A DNA stretch of 64,000 nucleotides from Hermodice carunculata (GCA_964020975.1 OZ026624.1:33353350-33417349), one strand, 5' to 3'; shown: positions 11,430-35,797, counted from the stretch's first letter. Translations and numbers: made by a program. The notes: generated by a model not told the origin, from the sequence alone.

Positions 11430-13175
11430 ATCTATGTTTGAATGTCAATGGGGCCTGAAATTATACATATATATTATATATGTTTCTTACAGAACTACAG
11501 AATTTAGCAACTTGTATCCCAGGGACATTACGCGAACAAATAGTTATGAAGTGAAAACTGCAGATATTATCATTCATATTTTACCAAGGAACAGCGTGAT
11601 CGGGGTAAATGTCATGAATCATTCTAGAAGTTAATTATTATGATATGCTTGAGCTTATGAAGAGTAGTGCAGTTTTGATCATATTGACAATTTTTCCAAC
11701 TAGAACATAAAGCAATTGATGGACCTGTTCCTAAGAGTGTTTGCTGGAAACCCATCGACATGTTCTTGCCTTACCGCAGAAGTCTGTGAGCAACATTACT
11801 GTGCCGTTTATTCACACTTAACTTTGGCAGAGCACAGTTGTTGAGTCATTTGTATATATAATGTTCAGAGATAATAGTATTATTCGGGCCGGTCAACTTT
11901 TGATTATGCAGCAAGTGATTTTATTGTAAAGATCAATGTTTTTCCTGTTTTACGGTTTCTTTCGGAAAATCATGGCATTCGTTTTTTCCTATGAATTTGA
12001 GGTATTGTTTAAAATCGTAACAGCTTTCTCTTTATTTTTTTTTCTGTTATTTTAATGGGAAGGCATTGTTTCAAACCATGTACTTTTAATCTTTTTCACT
12101 CTTAAATTGTTCAGAATCATGTTGTGTATTCTTTCATTTTTTCTTTTCGAACGGACTGCACGCAGTCTTTTTAGACACGGAATTAAAGAAGGGCTGTCAA
12201 AATTGTATATTATAGGTCTCAAACGCCAAAAGATTTATTGTTGTTCAAGGGGAATGACATGGGGTGCTAGACCACTTTTGCAAATAAAACTGCCATATTT
12301 ACACAGGAAAATAACTTGAATTGCAAAACAAGAAAAGAAAAATTGCCCATGATGGGTCCGAAATTGACAAATTTGCGCCTTTTTGGCCACCACGGGGGCT
12401 CTGGATCGCGCGTCACGGAAGGGAGTCTATGCAATGCAATGTAGGGTAGCGGTAGAGAAAACATAAGTGGTAGCAACGTAGAGAATGAGCTGGGTGTCAG
12501 GTTTAGTTGTTCCCTTTCCAAAGAGGAATTTACAGAGGACGAAGGGGAGATGTAGGGTTGGGCAGGCAGAAGGACAGAGAAATTCAAAATGACTGTAAGG
12601 AGCCACGGCCGGAATACGACCTAGCTGATCTTTGCCGGTGCAACTGCAACTGAGGCTTTGCCCAGCACTGACCATGCCGTAGCTGGCACGGAAGAACACC
12701 AAAGCTGGTGGTTGATCAGTTTAGACTAGTGAGAGGGGCTTTTTAAAAGTCACTGTGTAAAAGTTCCTATATAAATGACTTTTGCTTCTGAAAAGGAATA
12801 AAAATATGTGGTACATATAAGAGGCATTTACAATACCACCAAGGGCACACATTGTCAAGTTCATTAAAATCAGTTCGTTTAATCAATAGGCTTCTCAGAA
12901 CTTTTACAGTGCACAATATGATATGTGAATTTATTATAATTATCTACCTTCGTCGCAATCTAAAAATGATCAGCACTTCTTTGTCCCGTTTGCGTCTGAT
13001 TCTGCTGGTTCTTATTCTCTTTTTTTTTCCTCGAGCTTCTCTTAGAAAATCGGTTTCTGTGCAATAAGGGTGGGGTGGTCATATTATATGTTTAAATAGA
13101 GCCTCGCTTCGGATTATAGATGACTAACTTTGGCTTCATTTTTGATATTGCTGAACTGCTTAAAGGAAATATCTT
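11430..13175. other. Intergenic stretch with a GC-richer island at 12.3-12.7 kb
   Basis: The segment 12340-12720 has a distinctly higher G+C content than its surroundings and open minus-strand frames of 91 and 106 codons, but neither translation shows a recognisable domain and no convincing splice sites pair up. It could be an unknown repeat or a processed copy: AATAAA is present on the minus strand near 12230-12240. The remainder is AT-rich without recognised content. Confidence 0.35.
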
Positions 13176-13177
13176 TA

Positions 13178-14858
13178 CAGTAAAAGCTGCCCAGCAGAAC
13201 ACCTCCAATAGCTGAACACCTCTGTTACCTGAACACTTTTTCGGGTCCCAACTTTTCTGTATTGTATTTGTGTCTTTTTGCCCAGAACCACTTCCTAGTA
13301 GTCATTATCCTATTCCACAGTCCGAACTTTACTCTCCATAAGCTAACCTGTCCCTGTCTAACCTATATACATATGGAATTACTATTGTCCATATTGCACA
13401 TGTTCTTCTGTAAAATTTTGACATAGGCTGTATCAGCCCAAATAAATTCAATGGTCTTCGTATGTTTTTTAATAGGAAAGTGAACTGTTCAAAGCTGAAA
13501 TCCCCGAACAACTCTCTACTCTGAACACCGAACACTTGATTTGAGTCCCAAAGCAATATTTTACCTTTCAAGGCTAAACACTCCCCCCCCCCACCCCCCA
13601 CCCCACCCAAAGAAATTTTGGGGAAATTCATCGATATTTGTATAGTTGTACATACTTTAGTACATGTACATGTGCATCTACCAGTAACATCATAATTAGT
13701 AATGTAGCCCAATGGTATTTAAAGTGCATGTACTGTTAGCCTAAAGTTTATGAATCTTGTAATCTTTTTCCCCAAGTGTTTGCTCTATATGTTCAGTTTG
13801 GATTTTTTATAAATTTCTTTTTCATCTTAGACTTTATGTCTCCTTCAAATTTTTGTAATTGATATGAGTGTATATGTATTAGAGCTGGTAAATTCCCCAT
13901 TTCATGTGCATGTATAGGTGAATTCAAAGTTTACACATACAGGCTCTACCCAGGCGCCCCGACCCTCTATTAGCCCAACACCTCCCATACCCAAACACTT
14001 TGGCTGGGTCCCAAGGGCATGCAGAGTGAAAAAGGCGTCCAAAATTACCTTCCTTAATGACAGCTTTTTGAAAGATTACAATCTTAAAGGTCATTTTTCA
14101 AGGATCCTATGACTCCATGCCCGGATTTACATTTCACGCTCTGGGCCGTGTATGTCTTAAAGCCGGACGCGCTTTTCATGTTCTGGGGCATCAACGTCGT
14201 AAAGGCAGCTCTGGCCTGTCCAGTGGTCAGGTGCATCTCGCAGGAATACTCATCTCATTTGTTTCAACATGGCGGCCGTTACAACGGGTAACCATCAACC
14301 AAATAATATTTTCCCTTTCTTCAGGCGTCAAAAAGTTACCTCTAATCATAGTGTTACAATGAAATGGTATCATATATTTATGTCTATTATGCTATTCAAA
14401 ACTATCAGTATTCCTATCATTATCAAAAAACCCGACCTAATATCCTGCTGTGTCAATATTCCCTCACATTGAATTTCTTTTAGCTAAACTGCGCTCTTGT
14501 GGGCTTCTTACACGACATTAGAGGTACTTTTAGCGGGATATTGCAGACGGACGCGTTTATCACAGGCTTGGAATGTGTCTTAGAGAAAATCAGCAAACTT
14601 AAAGCTGCAATAATTATCTTTAAGATTCCTTAATGACTCAACCTTCTCTAAGACAGCCTTAAAACCGTTGCACTCCTTAAAGTTTGCTTAAAAGTTTTAG
14701 AATCTTAAAAACCAACATTGAAAATATTGTGATCCTTAAAGACACCCGTTTATGATTTTTTACTCTTTAAAGGCAACCTTTGAGTTCATCAACCAATGAT
14801 TTTACGCCCGCCCGAAGATTCCATGCTGCAGGGTGTTCGGCCTTGATAGGTTTTACTG
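13178..14858. mobile_element. Non-autonomous pogo/Tigger-like element with TA target duplication
   Basis: The left end reads TA|CAGTAAAAGCTG and the right end, reversed, reads CAGTAAAACCTATC followed by TA, giving an 8-bp exact terminal inverted repeat with further GAACACC matches inside. TA duplications (13176-13177 and 14859-14860) flank the 1681-bp unit. CAGTA-type ends and TA targets are typical of the pogo/Tigger branch of Tc1/mariner. No transposase frame was found. The subterminal motif (GAACACCT, then GAACACTTT and GGGTCCC) recurs internally near 13205-13250, 13515-13550 and 13970-14010, and a C-run sits near 13580-13605. Confidence 0.6.
13262..13460 (+). repeat. Dispersed repeat block shared with 43.4 kb
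   Basis: About 200 bp starting TATTTGTGTCTTTTTGCCC is nearly identical to 43391-43604. It lies inside the pogo-like element, so the 43.4-kb copy probably marks a second, partial member of that family. Confidence 0.85.
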
Positions 14859-14860
14859 TA

Positions 14861-15854
14861 TAAAGTGATTAGAGAAAGATTTGATAAAGCAAATGGTCAG
14901 ATTTGTCTTTTTAGAAGGCCTCTACTTTAAATTTAACACGTCTGAGTGAGCTGCACATTGTAACAGCAGATGAAACACCTTGTCATTATTTTTAATGTCG
15001 CATAACTCCTTAATGTGTTTTCGTACAAAAGCTAAAGAAGGAAGGGACCTGGTGAAAGGTTAAAAAATATGTCAGCTTAAATGTGCCTGGAGGATTTCGT
15101 TTGGAATCGTAGATTGGTGATCTTGACTTTATTTACAAATTCACCAGACGTTTAAAGTAAATTTCTTTTACACGATAACCTTAGGACTTGAAGTAAGCTG
15201 ACTGAAGTGGGTCAGAGCAAACTTCCTAATTAGATCTTATTTTGGTTTGCAAATGAGTGACCTAGACTTCATTCTGAAAGACTTAAGGTTTGTTACAAGA
15301 AGTACATTTAACTCTTGTGCTGAAGGCTAAAGGGGTTTGGCTAATGTGGACCAAAGGTGGTGTCCCTGATTCTCTGTAATCAAAGAGCAAATAGCAGTCT
15401 CATTTGAGTGTTTTTGTTACATGTAAATGCTTGATAACAAAAATATTTTATCACAACGTGAACAATTTCAATCCAAATGTAACTATCTGTGTCAAAAGAT
15501 CGTTCCAGGGATTTTTTTAATTAGGTCTCGTCCTCCTGACCTATTATTTTCCTCTTTCACATACAAATATGAACATGAGGCACATGATTGAAAGCGGAGT
15601 GTCGTCTTCCTGGATGCTTCGGGATCGGAGATATCAGACTTTGTTCTATACATATATGAAACTGCAAGTGTACGGGACCCGCACTCTGATTCATTATTGA
15701 ACAAAAAGACCCAAACACGTTCTCTCTGTCTCAGTTTTGCTGCCCTACTATTCATCACTGCTTTTCGTGGTCATTTTAAGTGTAGAAAGATCCACAACAA
15801 ACCTGGGTTGATCAACTGCAATAAAATTTTTAATTATACAGACAACAAATAATT
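14861..15854. other. Intergenic DNA downstream of the TSR-LamG gene
   Basis: No recognisable coding sequence. The minus-strand frame at 15492-15758 is open for 88 codons but has no domain signature. Confidence 0.35.
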
Positions 15855-15875
15855 TGTTCAGTGGATTATGTTTGC

Positions 15876-15881
15876 TTTATT
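15876..15881 (-). terminator. AATAAA polyadenylation signal
   Basis: AATAAA on the minus strand, about 160 bases below the stop of the TSR-LamG gene in the proposed last exon. The position fits a normal short 3' UTR. Confidence 0.5.
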
Positions 15882-16041
15882 GAAACTGACCAATGAAAAA
15901 TCACAAAGGGGGCAAGCTGCCCTCGAACGTGATAGAGTTGAAGTGCGCATGTGCTGTCGAACATAAGTTTGTCCTATTTGAAGCGATGCATTCATCCAGG
16001 TATCACTACAAAACCAATGCGCGATGTTTCGTTGGGTTTGC

Positions 16042-27377
<11,336 letters not shown>

Positions 27378-28367
27378 CTGTGAGCAAAAAAGAAAATTGA
27401 CTTATTGGTTTACATTTTTACCAGTGGGTTTATACATCATGTACATAGCGTGTCGATCAGAATCATGTATTGAACAAGAAATAGTTCAATCAGAGTAAAA
27501 AGCAAATATAAATTTGCAGTTATGCATGTACCAGTAAGCTGATGCATTGAGCGTCATTCAGGGTGATGCAATGGACAAAGAATAATTCAATCATATGTAT
27601 ATGGATGAATAGGACGATGGTATGTCAATTCCGACCGAGTGATTGACAAAAATAGTAAAGCGCGGTGTTTTCGTCATCAGTGCATATGTTGGTGCACAAA
27701 ACTTGCTCCCCAGCAAGGAAATTAGAGAGCTTATTTATCCAAAATACCGTCGTCGATTTGCTTTTGAATGGCGTCACGTAAGGAAAATACAACATCGGGT
27801 ATTAATTATGAAATACATCATAATCATTTCAAATAAGTAAATCGGTTTTATAAATTTAGGTAATACTAAGTATCCTCTTAATGACGTCCAATAATATATT
27901 CAGACTAAGAAACCTTCATGAAAAAAAATAGATTCAGAAACATAATATCATGAACACTATTCGTTGAAAACAAAGAAAAAAAGAATGAATTTCGAGAACG
28001 AAATAATCAGTTTCACTCCCGTGCACTGAACAATATTATCCATCTATCGAGAATTAATATAAACGATTGTAACAAAATGTTCCTTAACAACGTCGCCATC
28101 AGGTTGTTTGGCATTGACTGGTAATATTAACATGCCCCCTGTTACTCTTTTTAAAAAGTGACCGCAGTCTCTGAGCAGATTTGCTATATGGCATATTAAT
28201 AGCAAAGAGTTGCTCTTGATTATCTATGGACAGAACAAGACTTTCTTTCAACAGATAAAGGCTGTTCTTGACTAAATTCTCTAAAAACAGAAAAAGCTGC
28301 TGACTCTTAAACCTACTCTGGTAACTTGTTAAGCAATAAATGGTGTGCATAATATAATGATAATTAC

Positions 28368-28425
28368 CATGTTATGAGTGGACCCGGACCAGTTTTCCAC
28401 AGGACAGCTGAAGCATCGGATCACA
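28368..28425 (-). other. Proposed 5' non-coding exon of TSR-LamG gene
   Basis: The exon runs from the predicted start about 25 bases below the TATA box to the donor ACATG|GTAATT at 28367. Its only long ATG frame stops within the exon, so it looks untranslated. Confidence 0.45.
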
Positions 28426-28447
28426 AGCTGAAGTAGCGGAGCCTACA

Positions 28448-28453
28448 TTTATA
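28448..28453 (-). promoter_or_regulatory. TATA box of TSR-LamG gene
   Basis: The minus strand reads CTGTATAAATGTAGGC. The spacing to the proposed exon with a good donor at 28367 and to the leader exon makes this a plausible core promoter. No experimental support is available. Confidence 0.5.
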
Positions 28454-29105
28454 CAGCCCATGCCCAGGTAATGTGACCAAATGCTCTGTAATCTACACAC
28501 TTTTTTATGCTTTTCTTTTCTCGTTTGTGGTCAGACCATCCGTTCCTGCATTTATTTACAAAGTCTCATGATAAATGGAAATTCCTATTCCATCTAATGA
28601 CTAGGACATTATCCAATTAAGTTTTGTCGTTTCGGATAGTCCGATCAATGGGAAAATAAACAAATCAGCGAACAATGATATCCTTCTCACTTGAAGTTGC
28701 TGAATAATATTATGGTCGTCATTTTAATTTGGCAGACAATATGAAAACTACAAGTTGTTCAGGCCGGGTATTTGTGTCAGTTATGCTAGTATTTGAAGAA
28801 CAAAAACAAACAATTAAAACCAACATAAACAAAAAAAAAATAATAATAAAAAAAGAATAAATAAAATAAAATAAGAAATGAATAAAATCAATATGTTTCG
28901 ACACACCCATATCATAAATTTTGAAGCAGCAACAGAAATAATTTTGTAGATTAATGTGAAATCCAATAAATAGCTTGCAGCTCCAAAGATTGTCCTGGTA
29001 GCAAGTACAGTTCAGAACTATGAAAGATGATTTGCTGCATAGCAAATCAGTGTGTGTTTGTCTTAAAAGCCTATTAGTATGGCAATGTACATCTATTCCA
29101 TAACA
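28454..29105. other. Upstream intergenic region of TSR-LamG gene
   Basis: AT-rich, with a long A-rich run (28829-28880). No gene seen. Confidence 0.4.
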
Positions 29106-29107
29106 CA

Positions 29108-29640
29108 GGAGTAGAAGTTGGAATGGCATCTCTATCTATTAAAGCTTTGAAGTTATGCAAGATTTAAAATTTCTAATGGTGATATTTAGCATCATTTAAA
29201 TTGCTACAACTTTTATTTTTAATTCATTAGGTGCGCAATGTGCAACAACCCCTTGAAGAAGTTGGCATGACATCTTTATAATAGTTTTGAAGATATTCAA
29301 GTTTTAAAATTTCCAATGCTGCTAATTATCATAATTTAAATTGCTACAACTTTTGTTTTAAATTCATTAGATGCGCACTGGTCAATAACCCCCTAGTAGA
29401 AGTTGGAATGACATCTCTGTGTATTATACTTTTGAAGATATTCAAGTTTTAAAATTTCAAATACTGCTAATAAGCATAATTTTAATGGTTACAACTTCTG
29501 ATTTAAATTCATTAGATGTGCACTGGTCAATAACCCCCTGGTAGAAGTTGGAATGACATCTCTATCTATTATACATTTGAAGATATTCAAGATTTAAAAT
29601 TTCAAATGCCCCTAATTTGCATAATTTAAACATCTTCATT
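29108..29640. repeat. Tandem repeat, 143 bp x about 3.7
   Basis: AGAAGTTGG anchors at 29113, 29257, 29399 and 29543 give spacings of 144, 142 and 144. Units share CAAGwTTTAAAATTT and TGGTCAATAACCCCC. The units look only moderately diverged. Confidence 0.9.
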
Positions 29641-29737
29641 CCTCTGTATGAAACATGTATCGAGGTACAATCATGATAAGTTTGGAGTTTCTATGTATAA
29701 TAGTGTCGAGAAAAGTGTCGGGACAAATTTGCTGGGA

Positions 29738-29762
29738 AAGAAAGAAAGAAAGAAAGAAAGGA

Positions 29763-29814
<52 letters not shown>

Positions 29815-29838
29815 AAAGAAGGAAAGAAAAAGAAAAGT
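29738..29838. repeat. (GAAA)n microsatellite
   Basis: About 22 GAAA units with a few slips; the Lys/Glu/Arg frames over it are repeat-derived. Confidence 0.97.
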
Positions 29839-30078
29839 GTGTATGTCAAGGTAATATTCTCTATCTAGGCGCGAGAATCACTGGCAGCGTATGCATACAA
29901 CTGGGGCATGTCAGACTTTTACCAGGGTGACGTGACTGAGATGGACGCGCCTTCTAGAAACACTTTAAAGATAAATAGCCAAAATATTGTTGGTCAGCTG
30001 AGCTTATAGAAAGGCTTTTCGTCCATTTACATTACATTTTTGTTTTATCCAAAGTTGTTCCCAGATCTTCATACTGAT

Positions 30079-30111
30079 TTTTTTTCCTTTTTTTTTTTTT
30101 TTTTTTTTTTT
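30079..30111. repeat. Poly(T) tract
   Basis: Two T-runs separated by CC, the longer about 24 T. Confidence 0.9.
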
Positions 30112-30297
30112 GTCCAACCTTAAAATCTCCTTTCCTGAAAGCGCTTGGACTGCGAATCACTTTTTTACATTGACAGCTCACCAATATTTATGATTATGTC
30201 GGTTAATATCATTGCTAATACCCTGGACGCACAATGAAATCAACCTGCTCATCCATGCCCCGTTGTAATGGGGCGATTTCCTAATAAATTATTATTA

Positions 30298-30311
30298 CTA
30301 TCATCATCAAT

Positions 30312-30363
<52 letters not shown>
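30298..30363. repeat. (CAT)n microsatellite
   Basis: About 20 CAT/ATC units. Confidence 0.95.
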
Positions 30364-31540
30364 CTATTATTCAAATTCTGACTGTTGCAAATACATTAAG
30401 TACACTACGTGCGAGAAGAATACCCCGAAATTGAAAACGGACTTTATTGGGTAAATAGGAATAACATTCACAGGACGTGTGTTGGTAATTTGTTTGTCGC
30501 CCATCGCCAAACAACGAACATGTCAATTAATAGTGTTGTGTTTTGAGTTCTGTCCCTGGGCACTTGGCAATGTACAAGAGGGGCTTGTATAGAAAGAAAT
30601 CCCTGTTCGCCAATTTTTCAATAAAATATGTTTAAAACAAGGGATGGGCAAACGGATAACAGACATGTATTGGACCTTGCAAAGTTGCAGGAGGATTGCT
30701 CTGTCGGTTGCGCAAAACTGTGGTCGTAGGGTGCTTTAGGGTAATGATGTTATGATGGTAATAATGGGTTATCAACCTGGCAAAGTGACTTCACTTCTGC
30801 GCCAAATATCACAGAAATATGCATTCTTACATGATAAACCTATATGTGATTGACAACAAGGCTTTGCAGAATCTGTCTGCGCTGAAGATGGAACTCTCCA
30901 TTCAAAGTTTGTGTATAAACACAAGTGTTTTGGGTAAAAATGTGGGGTTTTTTGGTGACATTTTTGACATTTGTAAATATCTTATCAGGAATGATGACAT
31001 AAAAGTTGCAAAATAACTGATTTTGTCGAAGTTGATAATGTAAGTGGAGTCTGATTTTTTGTATCACATATAAAAACGAACTGTTCATTCCTGAGAAAAT
31101 CCCCACAGACTTTTGTTGTAAAGAATTTTTAGAGTAAATCGGTTTATATTTGATCAAAATCTGATTATTAGTTTTGGAGAAATATCCACATGAACTGCAC
31201 ATTTTGGTGCAAATACCTATTGTCTGTAATCAAGATCCAAAGGTTAAAACGGTCCATTGACTACCATGTTACCATTAAAAGTTTAAGCTGAAAATAGCGG
31301 CTTTATAGGAGTTTATTTGATGCCACATGTTTCGTTTATTGTAACAGCTTCCCTCCTGGTGCCACCATTAGAGTTTATTAGGTTTGAAGCAATAAACAAG
31401 CTTGATAAAAAATCTCATGTTTGCAAGCGCTAGAGACGAAAATAATATTGTGTCGACTTTCTTTAATTTGTAATCTGCATCTCGATGGATTATTTAACAA
31501 GGGGTGCAAAATGAGTGATGGGACTGTCAATTTTTGTTTG
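30364..31540. other. Intergenic stretch, nothing recognised
   Basis: A minus-strand frame is open for 120 codons at 30840-31202 but shows no domain signature and AT-driven composition. Confidence 0.35.
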
Positions 31541-31554
31541 AAATATAAGCTATA

Positions 31555-32100
31555 ATGATAATGTCCATAATTTAAAGTAAAAGTGTATAAATAGCATGTA
31601 TCTATTTTGTTACGGTGTTGACATGTTAAGGGAGATCCTTAATGATTTGGAATCATATGCAAATAAAAGGTCAAAAGTCAACTTACATTTGATAAAACTA
31701 CCAAAGTACCCAACAGCGCATACTATGCAAACGCACAAACAATTAGCTACAATGACAATCTTCATAATTAAAAAAAATATATATGTTAACAGCATGTATC
31801 TATTTGGTTATTGCGATAACATGTGGAGGGAGATCCTTGACGACTTTCAATCACATTCAAATAAAAGGTCCAGGTCAACATATGGTACAACTGCCAAATT
31901 ACTCCACAACATACATATATACAGACAAACATACAGTTAACAATGAAGACATTTAACAATAAGGACAATGTCAATAATTTAATAAAAATACATACTAATA
32001 TTATGTAACTATTTTGTTACGGTGTTGACATAAGGAGGAAACATACTTGAGAATCTGGAGTCATGCGCAGATAGAAAAGCCACAATAAACTTAAGGTTTA
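31555..32100. repeat. Tandem repeat, about 200 bp x 3, with GTTACGGTGTTGACA motif
   Basis: Units begin near 31592, 31791 and 32000 (ATGTATCTATTTkGTTA). The first and third carry an exact GTTACGGTGTTGACA (31609 and 32016); the middle one is diverged. Confidence 0.8.
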
Positions 32101-32129
32101 GTACAACAGCAAAACTATTCCAAATCACC

Positions 32130-32288
<159 letters not shown>

Positions 32289-32602
32289 GAACATGTTATG
32301 CTAAATGTGACTGGAGTAATTTTCTGGCTGTTTACCTGATTGTTGTAATCGCAGTTGATTTAAACTTAAGGTACAAAATTAATAATGTGCATGTGTTCCA
32401 GAATAAACGTTGCATGCACGCAGATTCTTTTCTTTTAGAAATAAGTCTATAAACTAGAGACAAGCTTCTCTAACAATGTTTTGCTTTATTTTTTGTGACA
32501 ACGTCATGAACGCCATCTGAATTACTTACAAGCAACTGAAAGCATTTTAAAAGCCACAGTAAACTTAAGGTTTAGTACAACTGCAAAACTATTCCAAATC
32601 AC

Positions 32603-32605
<3 letters not shown>

Positions 32606-32651
<46 letters not shown>
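32606..32651. repeat. (CA)n microsatellite
   Basis: About 22 CA units at the place where the sister duplicate also has a CT array. Confidence 0.95.
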
Positions 32652-32653
<2 letters not shown>

Positions 32654-32908
32654 AACATGTTGTGCTAAATGTGACTGGAGTAATTTTCTGGCTGTTTACC
32701 TGATTGTTGTAATCGCAGTTGATTTAAACTTAAGGTACAAAATTAATAATGTGCATGTGTTACAGAATAAACGTCGCATGCACGCACATTCTTTTCTTTT
32801 TCATATAAGTCTATAAACTAGAAACAAGCTTCTCCAACAATGTTTTGCCTTATTTTTTGTGACAACGTCATGAGCGCCATTTGAATTTATTTACAAACAA
32901 CTGAAAGC

Positions 32909-33245
32909 ATATTTGGTTTCATCAATATTGCAAAAATATATGCATCATGATCTTTATGCATCCAGGGCTAAAAGTTTTACTTGAGTTTTATATTTCTGCA
33001 GTTAAAAATTATTGGTGAGAACAGAATATGTTGGTAATTATTGCCAACGCGTTAGAACATTATGATAATAATAGAAATCAAATAAAGAACCAAAGCCTGA
33101 TTTGGTTTCATCAATGTTACAAAATTATATGTAGATATATATAATGCAGTTCGCCGCTGTTCAAGTGGCAAAAATTGTTGATGATCCTGAAATGTTTTGG
33201 GCCATTATTGCCAAAGCGTTTGAACATTGTGACAATGAAAGTTCA
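32909..33245. repeat. Diverged tandem repeat, about 190 bp x 2
   Basis: TTTGGTTTCATCAATrTT recurs at 32909 and 33103, and ATTATTGCCAAmGCGTTwGAACATT at about 33035 and 33205. Confidence 0.65.
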
Positions 33246-33615
33246 TACATGTATGGAGACGAGCGAATGTTCAGAACACTTCGATGAATATCACAACAAG
33301 AAACATACAATGACCGAAAGTCATTTCACTCAACTTGCTTAAATCTAAGAACATTACACCAAACATGCATACCAATATGCTTGCCAAGGACTAGATTTCT
33401 TCATAAATGGAAAATGTACTTTAAAACTTTATTTATTCTCAATGTTCCACGTCAGGTGTCCATACTGTCAGATACTGTCCAAACTGTCATGGTGTCATGA
33501 GTAGCCAATTACCACCAAGTTACATTATGGTATACATATTATGTAAGTTTACATGTGATAATGATTTAATAATGTAGGTGCATCATGAGACAGTAAAGGT
33601 CTGTTTACTGTTGGT

Positions 33616-34446
33616 TCACCATAGCTTGAAGTTTGTGCCATATTTCTGGCTCAATGGACATGTAGCGTGCTCTTGGCGTAGGTTTGGCTGGTTTACTGAA
33701 TAGCTCAGCACTGCTTGGTAGTCATAGCATATCTCGTCAGGATGTGAAGGCTCCTTAAACTTGTTCTCACCTAATGGATGCTGAGCAGTCACCATCACAC
33801 TTTGTTCATCTTTGTCAATTATTTCTCCAGGGTAAAGATGAGACTCGTAGAGGACAACACACCATTTACCCACCATATCTCTGTCTTCTGCAGTAACAGA
33901 AATAAGTTTATTATCAGTAGTTTCATGTGTACCATGGCTAGAAGAAGTAGCAGCATTTGGAATTTCTGCCTCAGCTGAACCTGGGAGTGACCTTACTGGC
34001 AAGTCCTCGGATGAGCTACTTGGGCCAGGTGATAATGGAGGCGTCATGCAAACAAGCTTTGGGTTAAAACAGTTACATCTTGTTTGCTCTGCAGATGATA
34101 GGAAACAGAAACAGCTTCCGTTTCTTACCCAAATATTGCCTGCTGATGCAACATTTTCCAGACCAATCTGATGTACTGACATTGTTCCAGATATGGTCGA
34201 AAGTCCGTCTGGTATTTGATCTTCTATATTTGAAATGGCTCCTTCATCCACGTAAAATACCTCGACTTTCGTACGATGCTCAAGTGTATTGAACAAAGAT
34301 ACTGCATCGGGAATGTCGTTCCCTAAATCAACAGCTGCATCAGCGGCACGTTTCATCACCCCACCAATAGCATCAGCAGCTCCCTTTCCGTGCCCCGTAG
34401 GTGCTGGGCCACAGTTTCTTCCATGTGTCTTTGGAACAACAAGCAT
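33616..34446 (-). pseudogene. C-terminal open frame of the transposase-like gene
   Basis: This is an uninterrupted 276-codon frame from MLVVPKTHGRN to a stop at 33616, covering GHGKGAADAIGG, the Cys pairs CFCF and CNCF, a Ser-rich linker (PGPSSSSEDLPVRS) and the conserved C-terminal segment with YESHLYPGEIID. The ATG at its start is probably not a real initiator, because the upstream exon reads in another frame across the deletion joint. Confidence 0.55.
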
Positions 34447-34760
34447 AGGTTACTAACAATATCTTCTCTTTTCATCTTTTTCAGTTTTCGAACTTTCTTA
34501 GATTGACCAGGGCTGATCACATCTTCCATAACATATGCCCATTCCCACCACCACACCTGTCAATACAAAATGAGGTCAACTGAATCTAGGAACATAAGAG
34601 GATGATAACATCAACAGTAAAATCGTTCTATTACAACTGTGACAGTGTATGGACTGTGATTAGACCACTTGGGACTTTAACACAGCCTAAAAGCAAAGTT
34701 CGCATCATAATTTCCTGGTAAAATATTAAAGAAACACAAGAACATTCACACAGGCGTGTA

Positions 34761-34930
34761 AGAACAGACTTTATTCAGGTCGAAGCGCCTATTTACATCT
34801 TTCACTCTGAATATTCCAAAGAGAACAGACTTTATTCAGGTCGAAGCGCCTATTTACATCTTTCACTCTGAATATTCCAAAGCTGATCAATAAGCTTACA
34901 AACGACTTTCACTCTGAATATTTCAAAGCA
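34761..34930. repeat. 61-bp tandem duplication in the intron
   Basis: AGAACAGACTTTATTCAGGT through ATATTCCAAAG is present twice without visible change (34761-34821 and 34822-34882). A partial third copy (ACTTTCACTCTGAATATTTC) lies at 34905-34930. The near identity implies a recent event. Confidence 0.92.
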
Positions 34931-35419
34931 GCAGAATACTTAATAGAATGGCTAAAGCAGAAGCAATTTGAAACTTAAAAAATCCTTGTAGATAATACCC
35001 TCTTGGGATTCTTTCTATAATCTAGAGTTCTCAGATTGTTGAAGCATTAACATTGAGTTGAATCTATTGTCTGTTTATAATAGGAGGTTCCCATGTTAAC
35101 TGTGTCCCTGTTCTTGCCCCGTATCCTGTACAAAACTAACAAGAAGTTGGGTATATTCATGTATTAAACAGTGCAAAATGTTTTTCCACTGCGAAAATAA
35201 GATCTTGAGGAAAGAAAAATGATAGAAAGTCATATACACAATGTGCAAAATCATAGGAAGCTTGAAATATTAAGAAATTATCATTTGTTTGCCAGAAAAG
35301 ACTTTATTTCTAGTAACATACAATACATATGTGCCCTGGTGCAGAGATTTGTTGTCTAGTATCCTTGGATGCAGGGTAGGCAGGGGCACAGTAAACATGA
35401 CAACCAGGTATTATCTTAC

Positions 35420-35797
35420 CTTTAAAGGGTCATCAGACATCCAAATAACGTTGTCTTTGCAGTTGGCACATCTTCTGCAGTAGCAGTTTTGTTGATCCTT
35501 GTCAGATGCTTCCGTACAGCACAAGAGCTTGGCACATGTGTCTATGGTAGCATCAGAAGCAAGACCTAACTTTAGCTGTTTAATTTTGTCCAACATCAGT
35601 GAAGCATTTTCGCAGTTTTTGCAAAGACACTTTCGTCGATCTTTTGGTTTTGGTATTGCAACGTTAAAGGGTCGTAGCCGGCAGAATATTGGGTATGACA
35701 TACTGTCCCTTTCATTTTCAGCCTGATATTTAGAGTGCAGATTTTGCAAGGAATCCAGTAGGACTCTGCGCTGCCGCTTTGCACCTTTTCTGGTCAT
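35420..35797 (-). pseudogene. Middle exon part of the transposase-like gene
   Basis: Starts MTRKGAKRQRRVLLDS and contains RKCLCKNCENA and NCYCRRCANC, likely a zinc-binding cluster. It ends at a consensus donor CCTTTAAAG|GTAAGA (35420/35419), which pairs in phase 0 with the acceptor TTTTGTATTGACAG above 34556, giving an 863-nt intron. Confidence 0.6.

Noticed and set aside
12267-12702. Two overlapping minus-strand frames of 91 and 106 codons
   Set aside because: The composition is unusual, but there is no domain, no splice context and the two frames compete. Kept only as an unexplained GC-richer island.
13329-13712. 127-codon minus-strand frame
   Set aside because: Lies inside the non-autonomous pogo-like element, crosses its C-run, shows no domain, and part of it recurs as a dispersed repeat.
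28719-29129. 136-codon minus-strand frame rich in Phe and Ile
   Set aside because: Driven by a long A-rich run, with no signature; upstream AT-rich DNA.
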